Positions 1 to 6,881 of a stretch of 10,491 nt of DNA are shown here, in pieces. Under the pieces are notes generated by a model that ran no database searches, was not told where the DNA came from, and was given only the letters and a program-made list of their open reading frames with translations. This DNA comes from Deltaproteobacteria bacterium (GTDB lineage Bacteria; SAR324; JACQKK01): assembly GCA_029879595.1 (NCBI GenBank), contig JAOUPZ010000083.1, positions 1 through 10,491 on the forward strand. The letters are read 5' to 3'. The first letter of the stretch is position 1. Every line of letters starts with the position of its first letter. A program made the position numbers and the translations under genes.

Positions 1-2019
1 ATCAGCGAGGACGGACGGCTGACCACCGTGATGCTGGAAACCTACGCCTTCAGCCAGCCGGAGGCAGGGGACATGATGGAGGGCTTCGACGATCTGCCAC
101 AGGGGCCGGCCGTAGCGGGCCCCGGCGAGAAGCTCCCCCCGCTCAGCGATACGGAAAACTCGGCCGTGGTGAACGCGGTCCGGGAAATCTCCGCCAGGTT
201 CCAGGCGCCGGACTTCAGGATACACATCGCCGGCTCGCCCGTGGTCACCGACAGCCTCAAGCAGATCATGCAGCGCGACATGCGGCGCTTCATGCTGATG
301 GCCATCGGCATCATCGGTGTGTTCCTGCTGCTGTTGTTCCGGCGTATCGCCGGGGTGCTTCTGCCCATTCTGGTGGTACTGTTCAGCGTGGCGGCCACCA
401 TCGGCCTGCTGGCGGCCACCGGCGTCAGCTTCAAGCTGCCCATGATGATCCTGCCCTCGTTCCTGCTGGCGGTGGGGGTGGGCGCGGTGGTGCATCTGCT
501 GGCGGTGTTCTTCCGCAATTATGCGGACAGCGGTGACCGGGAGGAGGCGATAGTATACGCCATGGGTCACTCCGGGCTGCCCATTGTGATGACCAGCCTC
601 ACCACGGCCGCCGGGCTGTTGTCCTTTGCCACCACCGATTTTGCGCCGGTGGCCGACCTGGGCATCTTCGCCTCGGCGGGCATCATGATCGCCCTGGTGT
701 TCACCATGGTGCTGGTGCCGGCCCTGCTGGCGGCCTGGCCCCTGCGCCGGACCCCCCGGTTCAGCTTCAAAAGCGATGGAACCCTGGTGGACAACATTCT
801 GCACGGGCTGACCCGGTTCGCCACCCGGCATCCGTGGCCCGTCGTGCTGGTGACCCTGGCGGTTTCCGTCACGGCGGCCCTGGGGCTGCCCCGGCTGCAC
901 TTTGCCCACAACACCCTGTCCTGGTTTGGCGAAAACATGCCCCTGCGCCAGAGCACAGAGCTTATCGACAGCCGCATGAAAGGCTCGCTGAGCCTGGAGG
1001 TGCTGGTGGATACCGGGCGGGAAAACGGCCTGTACGAACCGGAAACCCTGCGCAGGCTGGAGGCGCTGGGCGCCTTCGCCGGCAATTTCCGTGATTCTTC
1101 CGGACGGGCCTTTGTGGGCAAGACCAACAGCATCGCGGACGTGGTCAAGGAGATCAACATGGCTCTGAACTCCAATGACCCGGCACACTACACACTGCCG
1201 GACAACCGGGAACTGGTGGCCCAGGAGCTGCTGTTGTTCGAGAACAGCGGCAGTGACGATCTGGAGCGGTTGGTGGATTCCCAGTTCAGCACCGCCAGGC
1301 TGACCGTCAAGGTCCCCTGGAACGACGCTGCGGTGTATATCGGCTTTCTGCAGGCCGTGGAAGATGAGGCCGAGCGGCTGTTCCAGGGCCAGGCCCGGGT
1401 GGAGGTGACCGGTCTGCTGAGGCTGTTCACCCAGACCCTGTTCCTGCAGATGAGGAGCATGAGCCAGAGCTACCTGATTGCCTTCGTGGTGATAACCATA
1501 CTGATGATATTGCTGATCGGGCGGTTCCGCCTGGGGCTGTTCAGCATGATCCCCAATCTTTTGCCCATCCTGATCACCCTGGGGATGATGGGCTGGCTGG
1601 GAATTCGCCTGGACGCCTTCACGCTGCTCATAGGCAGCATCGCCCTGGGGCTGGCCGTGGACGATACCATCCACTTTTTCCACAACTACATACGGTACAC
1701 GGCCCGCACGGGCAGTTCCGCCCTGGCCATCGAAAGCACCATGCAGACCACGGGGCGGGCCCTGCTGTTTACTTCCCTGGTGCTGGTGGCCGGGTTCTGG
1801 GTGTTCATGTTTTCCGAGATGAACCATCTGTTCAGCTTCGGGCTGCTTACCGGAGTGGCCCTGGCCCTGGCCAGCGTGTTCATTCTGGTGGTCACCCCGG
1901 CCATGCTGACCCTGCTGGCCCGCTGGAGGGTCACCATGGTTTCCGATGAAGCCGGCCAGGGTCAGGGAACGGCCACCGGGGAGCCCGGCGTGGAGGCAAC
2001 CGAGCAGTCACGCGCCTGA
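1..2019 (+). CDS. RND/MMPL-family permease (COG1033-type), 5'-truncated by the window
   Basis: Inner-membrane proton-driven exporter of the RND superfamily; substrate unknown, and lipids or other hydrophobic molecules are plausible for this branch. The frame is open from base 1 (ISEDGRL...), so the gene starts upstream. Aligning it by eye to the complete paralogue at 3169-5784 suggests about 200 N-terminal residues are missing, including TM1 and most of the first periplasmic domain. Visible in order: the end of periplasmic loop 1 with GSPVVTDSL (about nt 232), TM2-TM6 (about 280-745) with the RND signature SLTTAAGLLSFATTDF, TM7 (about 835-895), a large second periplasmic loop (about 895-1465), and TM8-TM12 (about 1470-1920). 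TM10 keeps the acidic GLAVDDTIHF motif, but TM4 reads GVGAVVH, with Ala where the paralogue has Asp. A short hydrophilic tail ends at TGA 2017-2019. An intrinsic terminator follows directly. Family call firm; function inferred. Confidence 0.93.
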   Translation: MSEDGRLTTVMLETYAFSQPEAGDMMEGFDDLPQGPAVAGPGEKLPPLSDTENSAVVNAVREISARFQAPDFRIHIAGSPVVTDSLKQIMQRDMRRFMLMAIGIIGVFLLLLFRRIAGVLLPILVVLFSVAATIGLLAATGVSFKLPMMILPSFLLAVGVGAVVHLLAVFFRNYADSGDREEAIVYAMGHSGLPIVMTSLTTAAGLLSFATTDFAPVADLGIFASAGIMIALVFTMVLVPALLAAWPLRRTPRFSFKSDGTLVDNILHGLTRFATRHPWPVVLVTLAVSVTAALGLPRLHFAHNTLSWFGENMPLRQSTELIDSRMKGSLSLEVLVDTGRENGLYEPETLRRLEALGAFAGNFRDSSGRAFVGKTNSIADVVKEINMALNSNDPAHYTLPDNRELVAQELLLFENSGSDDLERLVDSQFSTARLTVKVPWNDAAVYIGFLQAVEDEAERLFQGQARVEVTGLLRLFTQTLFLQMRSMSQSYLIAFVVITILMILLIGRFRLGLFSMIPNLLPILITLGMMGWLGIRLDAFTLLIGSIALGLAVDDTIHFFHNYIRYTARTGSSALAIESTMQTTGRALLFTSLVLVAGFWVFMFSEMNHLFSFGLLTGVALALASVFILVVTPAMLTLLARWRVTMVSDEAGQGQGTATGEPGVEATEQSRA

Positions 2020-2028
2020 GAAGGCGTC

Positions 2029-2058
2029 CCGGCGGGGAGAAATTCCCGCCGGATTTTT
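2029..2058 (+). terminator. Rho-independent terminator after the first RND gene
   Basis: A perfect 8-bp stem, CCGGCGGG (2029-2036) with CCCGCCGG (2045-2052), extends by a G-U and an A-U pair to close on a GAAA tetraloop (2039-2042). It is followed by ATTTTT (2053-2058). It lies 10 bases after the stop codon and directly before the next promoter, which separates transcription of the first RND gene from the tetR-led unit. Confidence 0.88.
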
Positions 2059-2060
2059 GA

Positions 2061-2089
2061 TTGACATACGGAAATGATGTTCATAATAT
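2061..2089 (+). promoter_or_regulatory. Sigma-70-type promoter for tetR
   Basis: A perfect -35 box TTGACA (2061-2066) is followed after 17 bases by TAATAT (2084-2089, 4/6 match). CATAAT (2082-2087) is a 5/6 alternative at 15-bp spacing. The expected start of transcription is near 2095, inside the first palindrome of the operator array. The region is AT-rich within a GC-rich neighbourhood. The start site is predicted, not measured. Confidence 0.7.
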
Positions 2090-2190
2090 GACTGATAGTC
2101 ACAAGGTGATTAATAGTCACCCGGCAACACAGTGACTTTAAGTCGCACAGCAACACAGTGACTTTAAGTCACCCGGCAACACAGTGACTT
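2089..2190 (+). promoter_or_regulatory. Array of palindromic operators (GTGACT/AGTCAC half-sites)
   Basis: Four palindromes share one half-site. TGACT-GAT-AGTCA lies at 2089-2101. GTGATTAATAGTCAC (2106-2120) has one mismatched pair. GTGACTTTAAGTCGC (2132-2146) has one mismatch. GTGACTTTAAGTCAC (2158-2172) is perfect. A lone half-site GTGACTT follows at 2184-2190. The centres are near 2095, 2113, 2139 and 2165. The last three are exactly 26 bp apart. The first palindrome covers the predicted transcription start. Position and symmetry fit binding by the dimeric TetR-family protein encoded just downstream, which would make the site autoregulatory. The identity of the bound protein is inference. 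Confidence 0.72.
2115..2190 (+). repeat. 26-bp direct tandem repeat, three units
   Basis: Units begin at 2115, 2141 and 2167. Units 1 and 3 both read AGTCACCCGGCAACACAGTG and then GACTT. Unit 2 differs at three positions (AGTCGCACAGCAACAC...). The repeat carries the operator half-sites plus a constant CAACACA core, so the array looks like it grew by unit duplication. The last unit also forms an inverted repeat GGCAACA (2175-2181) with TGTTGCC (2190-2196). Confidence 0.85.
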
Positions 2191-2350
2191 GTTGCCCTGC
2201 TGCAGCAGGAGAAGGCAGCGGGAGAAAGCAGCAACGTAAGACAGCAACGCAGGGCATCGGACCGGGTGCCAGGCAATGTATCAGAAAATGCAGCCGGCAG
2301 AACGCCCGGCAGGGAGCAGCAATCCTGCCCGGGGGCCTTCCGGCACAAAC
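2191..2350 (+). other. Untranslated leader before tetR
   Basis: If transcription starts near 2095, the tetR mRNA has a leader of about 250 nt. This stretch holds a 12-bp palindrome CTGCTGCAGCAG (2197-2208) and two copies of CAGCAACG (2229-2236 and 2242-2249). An in-frame ATG at 2276 could add 25 residues to TetR, but those residues are rich in Pro, Gly, Ala and Ser and do not look like part of the family. No riboswitch or second promoter is evident. Confidence 0.4.
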
Positions 2351-2986
2351 ATGAGCAAGTCCATGGGCATTGCGGAACGCAGGGAACGGGAATTCAGGCA
2401 GCGCGAGCAAAGCATCCTCCAGGCGGCTCTGGGCCTGGTGGGCAGCACCCCCTGGGCGGAAATCACCATTGACCGCATCGCCGAGCAGGCTGAAATCGGC
2501 AAGGGCACGGTGTACAAGCACTTCCGCAGCAAGGAGGAGATTCTGGCCAAGCTCCGCGTTGGCTGCTCCCTCGAACTGCTGGAAAAACTGAAGCAGGTTG
2601 ATCCTGCCCTGGGGCCGATTCCCCGGCTCAAGGAATCCATCAAGATACACCTGCGCACAATCTACGAGGACTCACGGCAGTTTTCCCTGTGGCAACAGTG
2701 TACCGGCATTGATCCCCAGAGCCTGAGCCCGGAGCTGGCCGCGGAGTTCGTGGGCTCCGAGGAGGCCATCTACGGTCACTTTTCCGGGCTTCTGGAGGAA
2801 GGGCGCCGCCTGGGCCTGGTGTCCGGCGAGCAGCCGGACCTGCAGATATTCGCCGGGCATGCCGCCATGGTGGGCAGCCTGATCCTGTTGCAGATACCGC
2901 GCAACAAAAGTCTGCCCCTGGAGGAGGTGCTGGAATACCTGGCGGATTTCATTACCAGGCGCCTGGAGCCGGGTCCCCCGCCATAG
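2351..2986 (+). CDS. TetR/AcrR-family transcriptional regulator
   Basis: A 211-residue cytoplasmic DNA-binding repressor of usual TetR length. The N-terminal three-helix domain is clear: helix 1 REQSILQAALGLV (about residues 18-30), then the helix-turn-helix TIDRIAEQAEIGKGTVYKHF (about 39-58), followed by SKEEILAKL. The C-terminal half (about 70-211) is helical, divergent and probably holds the ligand pocket and dimer face. Start choice is uncertain. ATG 2351 and ATG 2363 (MGIAERRER) put the HTH at the usual distance from the N-terminus, while ATG 2276 adds a low-complexity 25 residues; none has a good Shine-Dalgarno. It sits between two RND pump genes, downstream of a palindrome array it may bind. 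The ligand may be the pump substrate or a related hydrophobic molecule (inference). Confidence 0.93.
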   Translation: MSKSMGIAERREREFRQREQSILQAALGLVGSTPWAEITIDRIAEQAEIGKGTVYKHFRSKEEILAKLRVGCSLELLEKLKQVDPALGPIPRLKESIKIHLRTIYEDSRQFSLWQQCTGIDPQSLSPELAAEFVGSEEAIYGHFSGLLEEGRRLGLVSGEQPDLQIFAGHAAMVGSLILLQIPRNKSLPLEEVLEYLADFITRRLEPGPPP

Positions 2987-2996
2987 GGTGCCCATT

Positions 2997-3016
2997 CCGG
3001 ATGCAATGCGATCCGG
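2997..3016 (+). other. Small inverted repeat after tetR
   Basis: CCGGAT (2997-3002) and ATCCGG (3011-3016) are separated by 8 bases, starting 11 bases after the tetR stop. It is followed by TTCGTT rather than a real T-run, so it is at best a weak terminator or attenuator. It could let some transcription pass from tetR into the RND gene. Confidence 0.35.
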
Positions 3017-3037
3017 TTCGTTAATAGAGCAGAGCAC

Positions 3038-3090
3038 ATGAAGCAGAGTAGATGAAGCTGAGCTGATTAAATTTGAGCTGATTAAAATTT
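3038..3090 (+). promoter_or_regulatory. AT-rich direct repeats upstream of the second RND gene
   Basis: ATGAAGC occurs at 3038-3044 and 3052-3058. Then GAGCTGATTAAATTT (3060-3074) is repeated as GAGCTGATTAAAATTT (3075-3090). The block is markedly AT-rich against its surroundings and ends about 80 bases before the RND start. TAAAAT (3083-3088) could serve as a -10 box, but no convincing -35 lies 17 bp upstream. It may be an activator site or secondary promoter. The GTGACT operator motif is absent here. Confidence 0.35.
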
Positions 3091-3168
3091 GCGGTGCAAA
3101 GAGCGGGACCCGGGGGGAGCGACAGCCGGGGTGAAACGGTGTTTCCGCCCATCCAAGGAGAAGGCGAA

Positions 3169-5784
3169 ATGAAAGATTACATCATGAACGGCCTTATCAG
3201 GCAGACCACCCTGCACCCGGTGCGGACGATCATCCTGATCCTGCTGCTAACCGTGCCGGCGGCGCTTTTACTGGTGCAGCCCGGGGTGAAGCGCGACCCC
3301 AATCCCTATCCGCTGAACCGGGACCATCCCTCGATGATCTCCTACCGGAAGCTGCAAAACGAGTTCACGGGCAATAAGGAGACGGCCCTGGTGATGCTGG
3401 TGCATCCCGAAACGGTGTTCAACCCGGACACGCTGATCCGCATTCAGCGCCTGAGCAGTTCCCTGGAGTCCATGAACTTTCTGACCGCGGCCGACAAGCA
3501 GGCCCTGGCCCCCTTCCGCGATGCGTCCGACAGGGAGACGGCGGAGTTGCTTGAGGCCCTGATGGGCGGCGAAGGCAGTGAGCTGGATGAACTGACGCTG
3601 CTGGATCTGCGCTCCCGGCTGGAAACGGAGCCGGTGCAGGGTCTGGACAGGGCCGCCCTGGAGGCGGTGCTGGAAGACCTGCTGCTGCGGCGCTATCCGG
3701 TGCGCAAGCTGACCAGTCTGTCCACGGTGGAAAACGTGATGGCCGAGGGTGATTCGCTGCGGGTGGGCCGCTACTACGAGGAGGTGCCCCGCGGACCGGA
3801 GGAACTGGAAGCCCTGCGCCGGCTTGTTTCCTCCGACGAGATTCTCCGCGATGTGTTCATCTCAAAAGATGGCCGGGCCACCACGATCATAGTGGAAACC
3901 AATGTGCCGGACCACCGCACTGACCTGCACCTTCTGATGGCCCGGGAAATTGAGCGGCTGGCCGTGGAAATACCCGGCCCGGGAAAGGTGCATCTTTCCG
4001 GAACCCCGGTGCTCAACGCCACCAACATGCTGGTGATGAACCAGGACTCCTCCACCCTGTTCCCGGTGGTGATGACCCTGCTCACCGTTCTTCTGTGGGT
4101 CACCTTCCGCAGTCTGCGGGGCATTCTGCTGCCCCTGGGGGTGGTGCTGCTGAGCGTGGTATGGACCCTGGCCCTGAAGGTGGCGGGCGGGGTTCCCCTG
4201 AACATGATCACGGCCTCCCTGCCGCTGTTCCTGATTACCATCGGGGTGGCCGACGGCATCCACCTGGTCTCCGAGTTCAAGCACCAGCTGGCCCGCCTGG
4301 GTGACCGCCGCAGGGCGGTGGCCGTCACTGTGGAGCACATGTTCATGCCGGTGGTGATGACCAGCCTCACAACCGCGGCGGGTTTTGCCTCGCTGGCCTA
4401 TACCGACCTGATCATGGTGCGGCATTTCGGCATGTTCGTGGCGTTGGGGGCTCTGGTGGCCATGGTTATCACCCTGGTGCTGGTGCCCGCGGTGCTGTCA
4501 CTGGGTGCCAACCCGGCCGCATCCAAAGGGCCGGAGCCTGACGCCGGCGGCGGCGGTCTGGTGGCGGCGCTGGAGCAAAGGATGGTCGGTCTGCTGGCCG
4601 GGGTGAGCCGGCTGGCGGTGGAGCGCCCCCTTCCCCTGGTGCTGGTCAGCATTGTCATCGCTGCTGCTGCCGGATATGGCGTGACCCGCGTGCAGGCCGA
4701 GAACGACTTTCTCACCTATTTCGAGGAAAGCATGCCCGCCATCCAGGCCACCAGGGCCATTGACGCCACCATGGCCGGTTCGCTGCCGGCCAATGTGCTG
4801 ATCTCGGCCACGGGGGTGGGCTCCGAGCCCTTCAAGAACCCGGCCCGGCTGGCCGCCGTGGAGGCCCTGCAGGAGCATCTGAAGCAGGTTCCCCATGTGG
4901 GCAAGACCCTGTCCCTGGTGGACATGCTCAAGCGGATCAACCGCACCATGCACTCCGACGACCCAAAATGGCACCGCCTGCCCGGGGATGACCAGGGCCC
5001 GGAAGGGCGCAACCTTATCGCCCAGTACCTGCTGCTGTATGAAAACGGCGGCGGGGAGAACCTGAACAACTTCGTGACCCCGCAGTTCGACGAACTGAAC
5101 GTGGTGGTCAACATGTCCAGCCGCAACACAGAGGATGTGGAACGGGTGATCAGCTCCATAGCGGAATACGCCGCCGCCCACTTTCCCCCGGAGATGAAGA
5201 TCCGGTTCGCGGGTACGGCCGAGATGATCACCGCCTCCAACAACGAGATAGTCTCCAGCCAGGTGCGCAGCCTTTCCATATCCCTGCTGGTGATCTTCCT
5301 GTTGCTCATGCTGCAGTTCCGCTCACCCACCCGGGCTCTGCTGGGGATCATCCCCTTGAGTTTCGCGGTGCTGATGAACTTCGGCTTCATGGGATACTTC
5401 GGGTTTTTCCTCAATGCCGGCACGGCCATTGTGTCCAGCATCGTGATCGGAGTGGGGGTGGACTTCGCCATCCATTTCCTGAGCAGGCTGCAGACCGAGC
5501 TGGACCGGGGAGCCGGGCTGGCGGCGGCCGTGACCGAGACCATGCTCAGCAGCGGCAAGGCCATCAGCGCCAACGCGTTCATCGTGGCGGCGGGATTTTC
5601 CGTGCTGACGATCTCGCGCAGCGTGCCCATGCAGACCGGCGGCATCATGATCGCCATGACCCTGCTGGTGAGCGCCCTGGCCACGCTGGTGCTGCTGCCG
5701 GCGGTAATTTCTTTTTGCTGCTCCCTGCCCGCCCCACGGCAACAAGCCTCACAGGCGGGGGGCAAGGTGACACTGGAGGCCTGA
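3169..5784 (+). CDS. RND/MMPL-family permease (COG1033-type), complete
   Basis: An 871-residue inner-membrane exporter. The start is ATG 3169, with AAGGAG (3155-3160) 8 bases upstream; the frame stays open back to 3094, but there is no ribosome site there. Layout: TM1 (residues about 18-38), periplasmic loop 1 (about 40-285), TM2-TM6 (about 295-445) with GVADGIHL in TM4 and SLTTAAGFASLAYTDL, a cytoplasmic linker, TM7 (about 485-505), periplasmic loop 2 (about 510-695), TM8-TM12 (about 700-850) with GVGVDFAIHF in TM10. Both membrane aspartates expected of a proton-coupled RND pump are present. Loop 2 shares the pattern VGKT.S..D..K.IN....S.DP...LP, then AQ.LLL.EN, with the first RND protein, so the two are paralogues. 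The LolA-like and barrel genes follow at 81 and 86 bp, suggesting one operon. Substrate unknown; a lipid or other hydrophobic compound is inferred. Confidence 0.95.
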   Translation: MKDYIMNGLIRQTTLHPVRTIILILLLTVPAALLLVQPGVKRDPNPYPLNRDHPSMISYRKLQNEFTGNKETALVMLVHPETVFNPDTLIRIQRLSSSLESMNFLTAADKQALAPFRDASDRETAELLEALMGGEGSELDELTLLDLRSRLETEPVQGLDRAALEAVLEDLLLRRYPVRKLTSLSTVENVMAEGDSLRVGRYYEEVPRGPEELEALRRLVSSDEILRDVFISKDGRATTIIVETNVPDHRTDLHLLMAREIERLAVEIPGPGKVHLSGTPVLNATNMLVMNQDSSTLFPVVMTLLTVLLWVTFRSLRGILLPLGVVLLSVVWTLALKVAGGVPLNMITASLPLFLITIGVADGIHLVSEFKHQLARLGDRRRAVAVTVEHMFMPVVMTSLTTAAGFASLAYTDLIMVRHFGMFVALGALVAMVITLVLVPAVLSLGANPAASKGPEPDAGGGGLVAALEQRMVGLLAGVSRLAVERPLPLVLVSIVIAAAAGYGVTRVQAENDFLTYFEESMPAIQATRAIDATMAGSLPANVLISATGVGSEPFKNPARLAAVEALQEHLKQVPHVGKTLSLVDMLKRINRTMHSDDPKWHRLPGDDQGPEGRNLIAQYLLLYENGGGENLNNFVTPQFDELNVVVNMSSRNTEDVERVISSIAEYAAAHFPPEMKIRFAGTAEMITASNNEIVSSQVRSLSISLLVIFLLLMLQFRSPTRALLGIIPLSFAVLMNFGFMGYFGFFLNAGTAIVSSIVIGVGVDFAIHFLSRLQTELDRGAGLAAAVTETMLSSGKAISANAFIVAAGFSVLTISRSVPMQTGGIMIAMTLLVSALATLVLLPAVISFCCSLPAPRQQASQAGGKVTLEA

Positions 5785-5873
5785 TGACGATGAGTGCCCA
5801 TACTGCGGCCCGGGCAATCGTGCCGGCCGCGCTGAGTATAACCCCCTTTTCGGAGGAACCGAGCCATGCATAA
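5784..5873 (+). CDS. Candidate 29-residue small ORF bridging RND and LolA-like genes
   Basis: The RND stop TGA (5782-5784) shares its A with ATG 5784 (TGATG). A second ATG follows in frame at 5790. GGAGG (5775-5779) lies 4 bases before the first ATG and 10 before the second. The frame reads MTMSAHTAARAIVPAALSIT, then PFSEEPSHA, and ends at TAA 5871-5873, overlapping the LolA-like start by 8 bases. It resembles no family I know and has no obvious membrane segment. It could be a translational-coupling leader that carries ribosomes to the next gene, or chance in GC-rich DNA. Confidence 0.25.
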   Translation: MTMSAHTAARAIVPAALSITPFSEEPSHA

Positions 5874-6795
5874 CCACGCCCACCCCCAACGGGGCAGGTC
5901 CGCCCTGGCGGGCCCGCCCACGCTACCGCCCAGACCGCTGCCGCGTTCCCTGTCCCTGACGACCTTGCTGACACTGAAGCTCTTACTGGCGCTGCCGCTG
6001 ACACTGGCGCTGCCGCTGACACTGGCGCTGCCGCTGACACTGTGGCCGGCCAGCTCGGCCCTGGCCCAGACCGGCCGGGAGATCATGCAGAAGGTCAACG
6101 ACCGGGATGACGGCAACAACCAGGTATCCAAAATGGAGATGGTGCTCATTGACCGCAACGGAAAGGAGCGGGCACGGGCCATCCAGTCCTACCGCAAGGA
6201 CAAGGGCAAGGATACCCACTCCCTGATGTTCTTCCTGTCGCCCGCGGATGTGGAGGGCACCGGCTTTTTGTCCTACGACTACGATGCCCAGGGCAAGGAC
6301 GACGACCAGTGGCTGTTCCTGCCCGCCCTGCGCAAGACCAAGCGCATCGCCAGCAGCGACAAGAGCGGCAGCTTCATGGGCTCGGACTTCAACTATTCCG
6401 ACATGACCCGCCCCGACCTGGACGACTTTAACTTCAAGGTTCTCAAGGAGGAGGTGCTTGACGGCCAGAAGACATGGCGCATAGAGGCCGAGCCCAAAAC
6501 GGAGGTAACCAAGGAGGAAACCGGCTACGCCAAGTCGGTGATCTGGGTGCGCCAGGACAATCACATGGTGGTGCGCGGAGTGCGCTGGGTCCATAACAGC
6601 CGCCGCATGAAGTACATGCAGGTCAAGGAAGTCAAGCAGATAGACGGCATCTGGGTGGGCACGGAGATGGTGATGACCACCAAGGAGGGCAAGAACACCG
6701 TGCACGCCACCGTGCTGAAATTTTCCGAGATCAGGTTCAACCAGGACCTGCCGGAGAGCATGTTCACTACCAGACGGCTGGAGAAAGGGCCCTGA
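5866..6795 (+). CDS. Outer-membrane lipoprotein-sorting family protein (LolA-like)
   Basis: A 309-residue periplasmic protein resembling the LolA-like family often encoded beside MMPL/RND pumps (Pfam PF17131, from memory). It is likely to carry a lipid or lipoprotein-like substrate. Start ATG 5866 has GGAGGA (5852-5857) 8 bases upstream. The N-terminus is an unusually long signal peptide of about 67 residues: a Pro/Arg-rich stretch, then a hydrophobic core containing (LALPLT)3 at residues 41-58, ending WPASSALA before Gln68. The mature part starts QTGREIMQKVNDRDDG and shows family-typical SLMFFLSPADVEGTGFLSYD, QWLFLPALRKTKRI (from about residue 148) and GSFMGSDFNYSDM (from about 168). The mature domain, about 242 residues, appears complete. 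It lacks a lipobox Cys, so it is probably soluble in the periplasm, linking the RND pump to the barrel encoded next. Confidence 0.9.
   Translation: MHNHAHPQRGRSALAGPPTLPPRPLPRSLSLTTLLTLKLLLALPLTLALPLTLALPLTLWPASSALAQTGREIMQKVNDRDDGNNQVSKMEMVLIDRNGKERARAIQSYRKDKGKDTHSLMFFLSPADVEGTGFLSYDYDAQGKDDDQWLFLPALRKTKRIASSDKSGSFMGSDFNYSDMTRPDLDDFNFKVLKEEVLDGQKTWRIEAEPKTEVTKEETGYAKSVIWVRQDNHMVVRGVRWVHNSRRMKYMQVKEVKQIDGIWVGTEMVMTTKEGKNTVHATVLKFSEIRFNQDLPESMFTTRRLEKGP
5985..6038 (+). repeat. 18-bp perfect tandem repeat, three copies, in a signal peptide
   Basis: The unit actggcgctgccgctgac occurs at 5985-6002, 6003-6020 and 6021-6038 with no mismatch. It encodes LALPLT three times in the hydrophobic core of the LolA-like protein's signal peptide. 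Perfect identity suggests recent slippage or strong homogenisation. Copy-number change stays in frame and would alter only the core length. Confidence 0.95.
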
Positions 6796-6881
6796 TCCGG
6801 CAGGCTCCGGAATGTTTTACCGGCGTTCCGCTCCCCGGATGGGGGGCGGCAGCCGGCACAAGGCAAGACCATAAGGCAGAA

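Noticed and set aside
28..30. GTG 28 as the start of the first RND gene
   Set aside because: The frame is open to base 1, and the protein would lack TM1 and most of loop 1; the gene clearly begins outside the window.
2115..2190. CRISPR array
   Set aside because: The 26-bp units are directly adjacent with no spacers and there are no cas genes; the repeats are operator half-sites.
2276..2350. Upstream ATG for the TetR protein
   Set aside because: The 25 added residues are low-complexity and shift the HTH away from its usual N-terminal place. Not excluded, because no start here has a good Shine-Dalgarno.
3094..3168. 25-codon N-terminal extension of the second RND protein
   Set aside because: ATG 3169 has AAGGAG at ideal spacing and leads straight into TM1; the extension is Gly/Arg/Glu-rich with no ribosome site at 3094.
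4716..6182. Long open frame on the - strand (488 codons) opposite the RND and LolA-like genes
   Set aside because: It lies antisense to two clear genes, has Ser/Arg-rich low-complexity composition typical of reverse frames in GC-rich DNA, and shows no domain.
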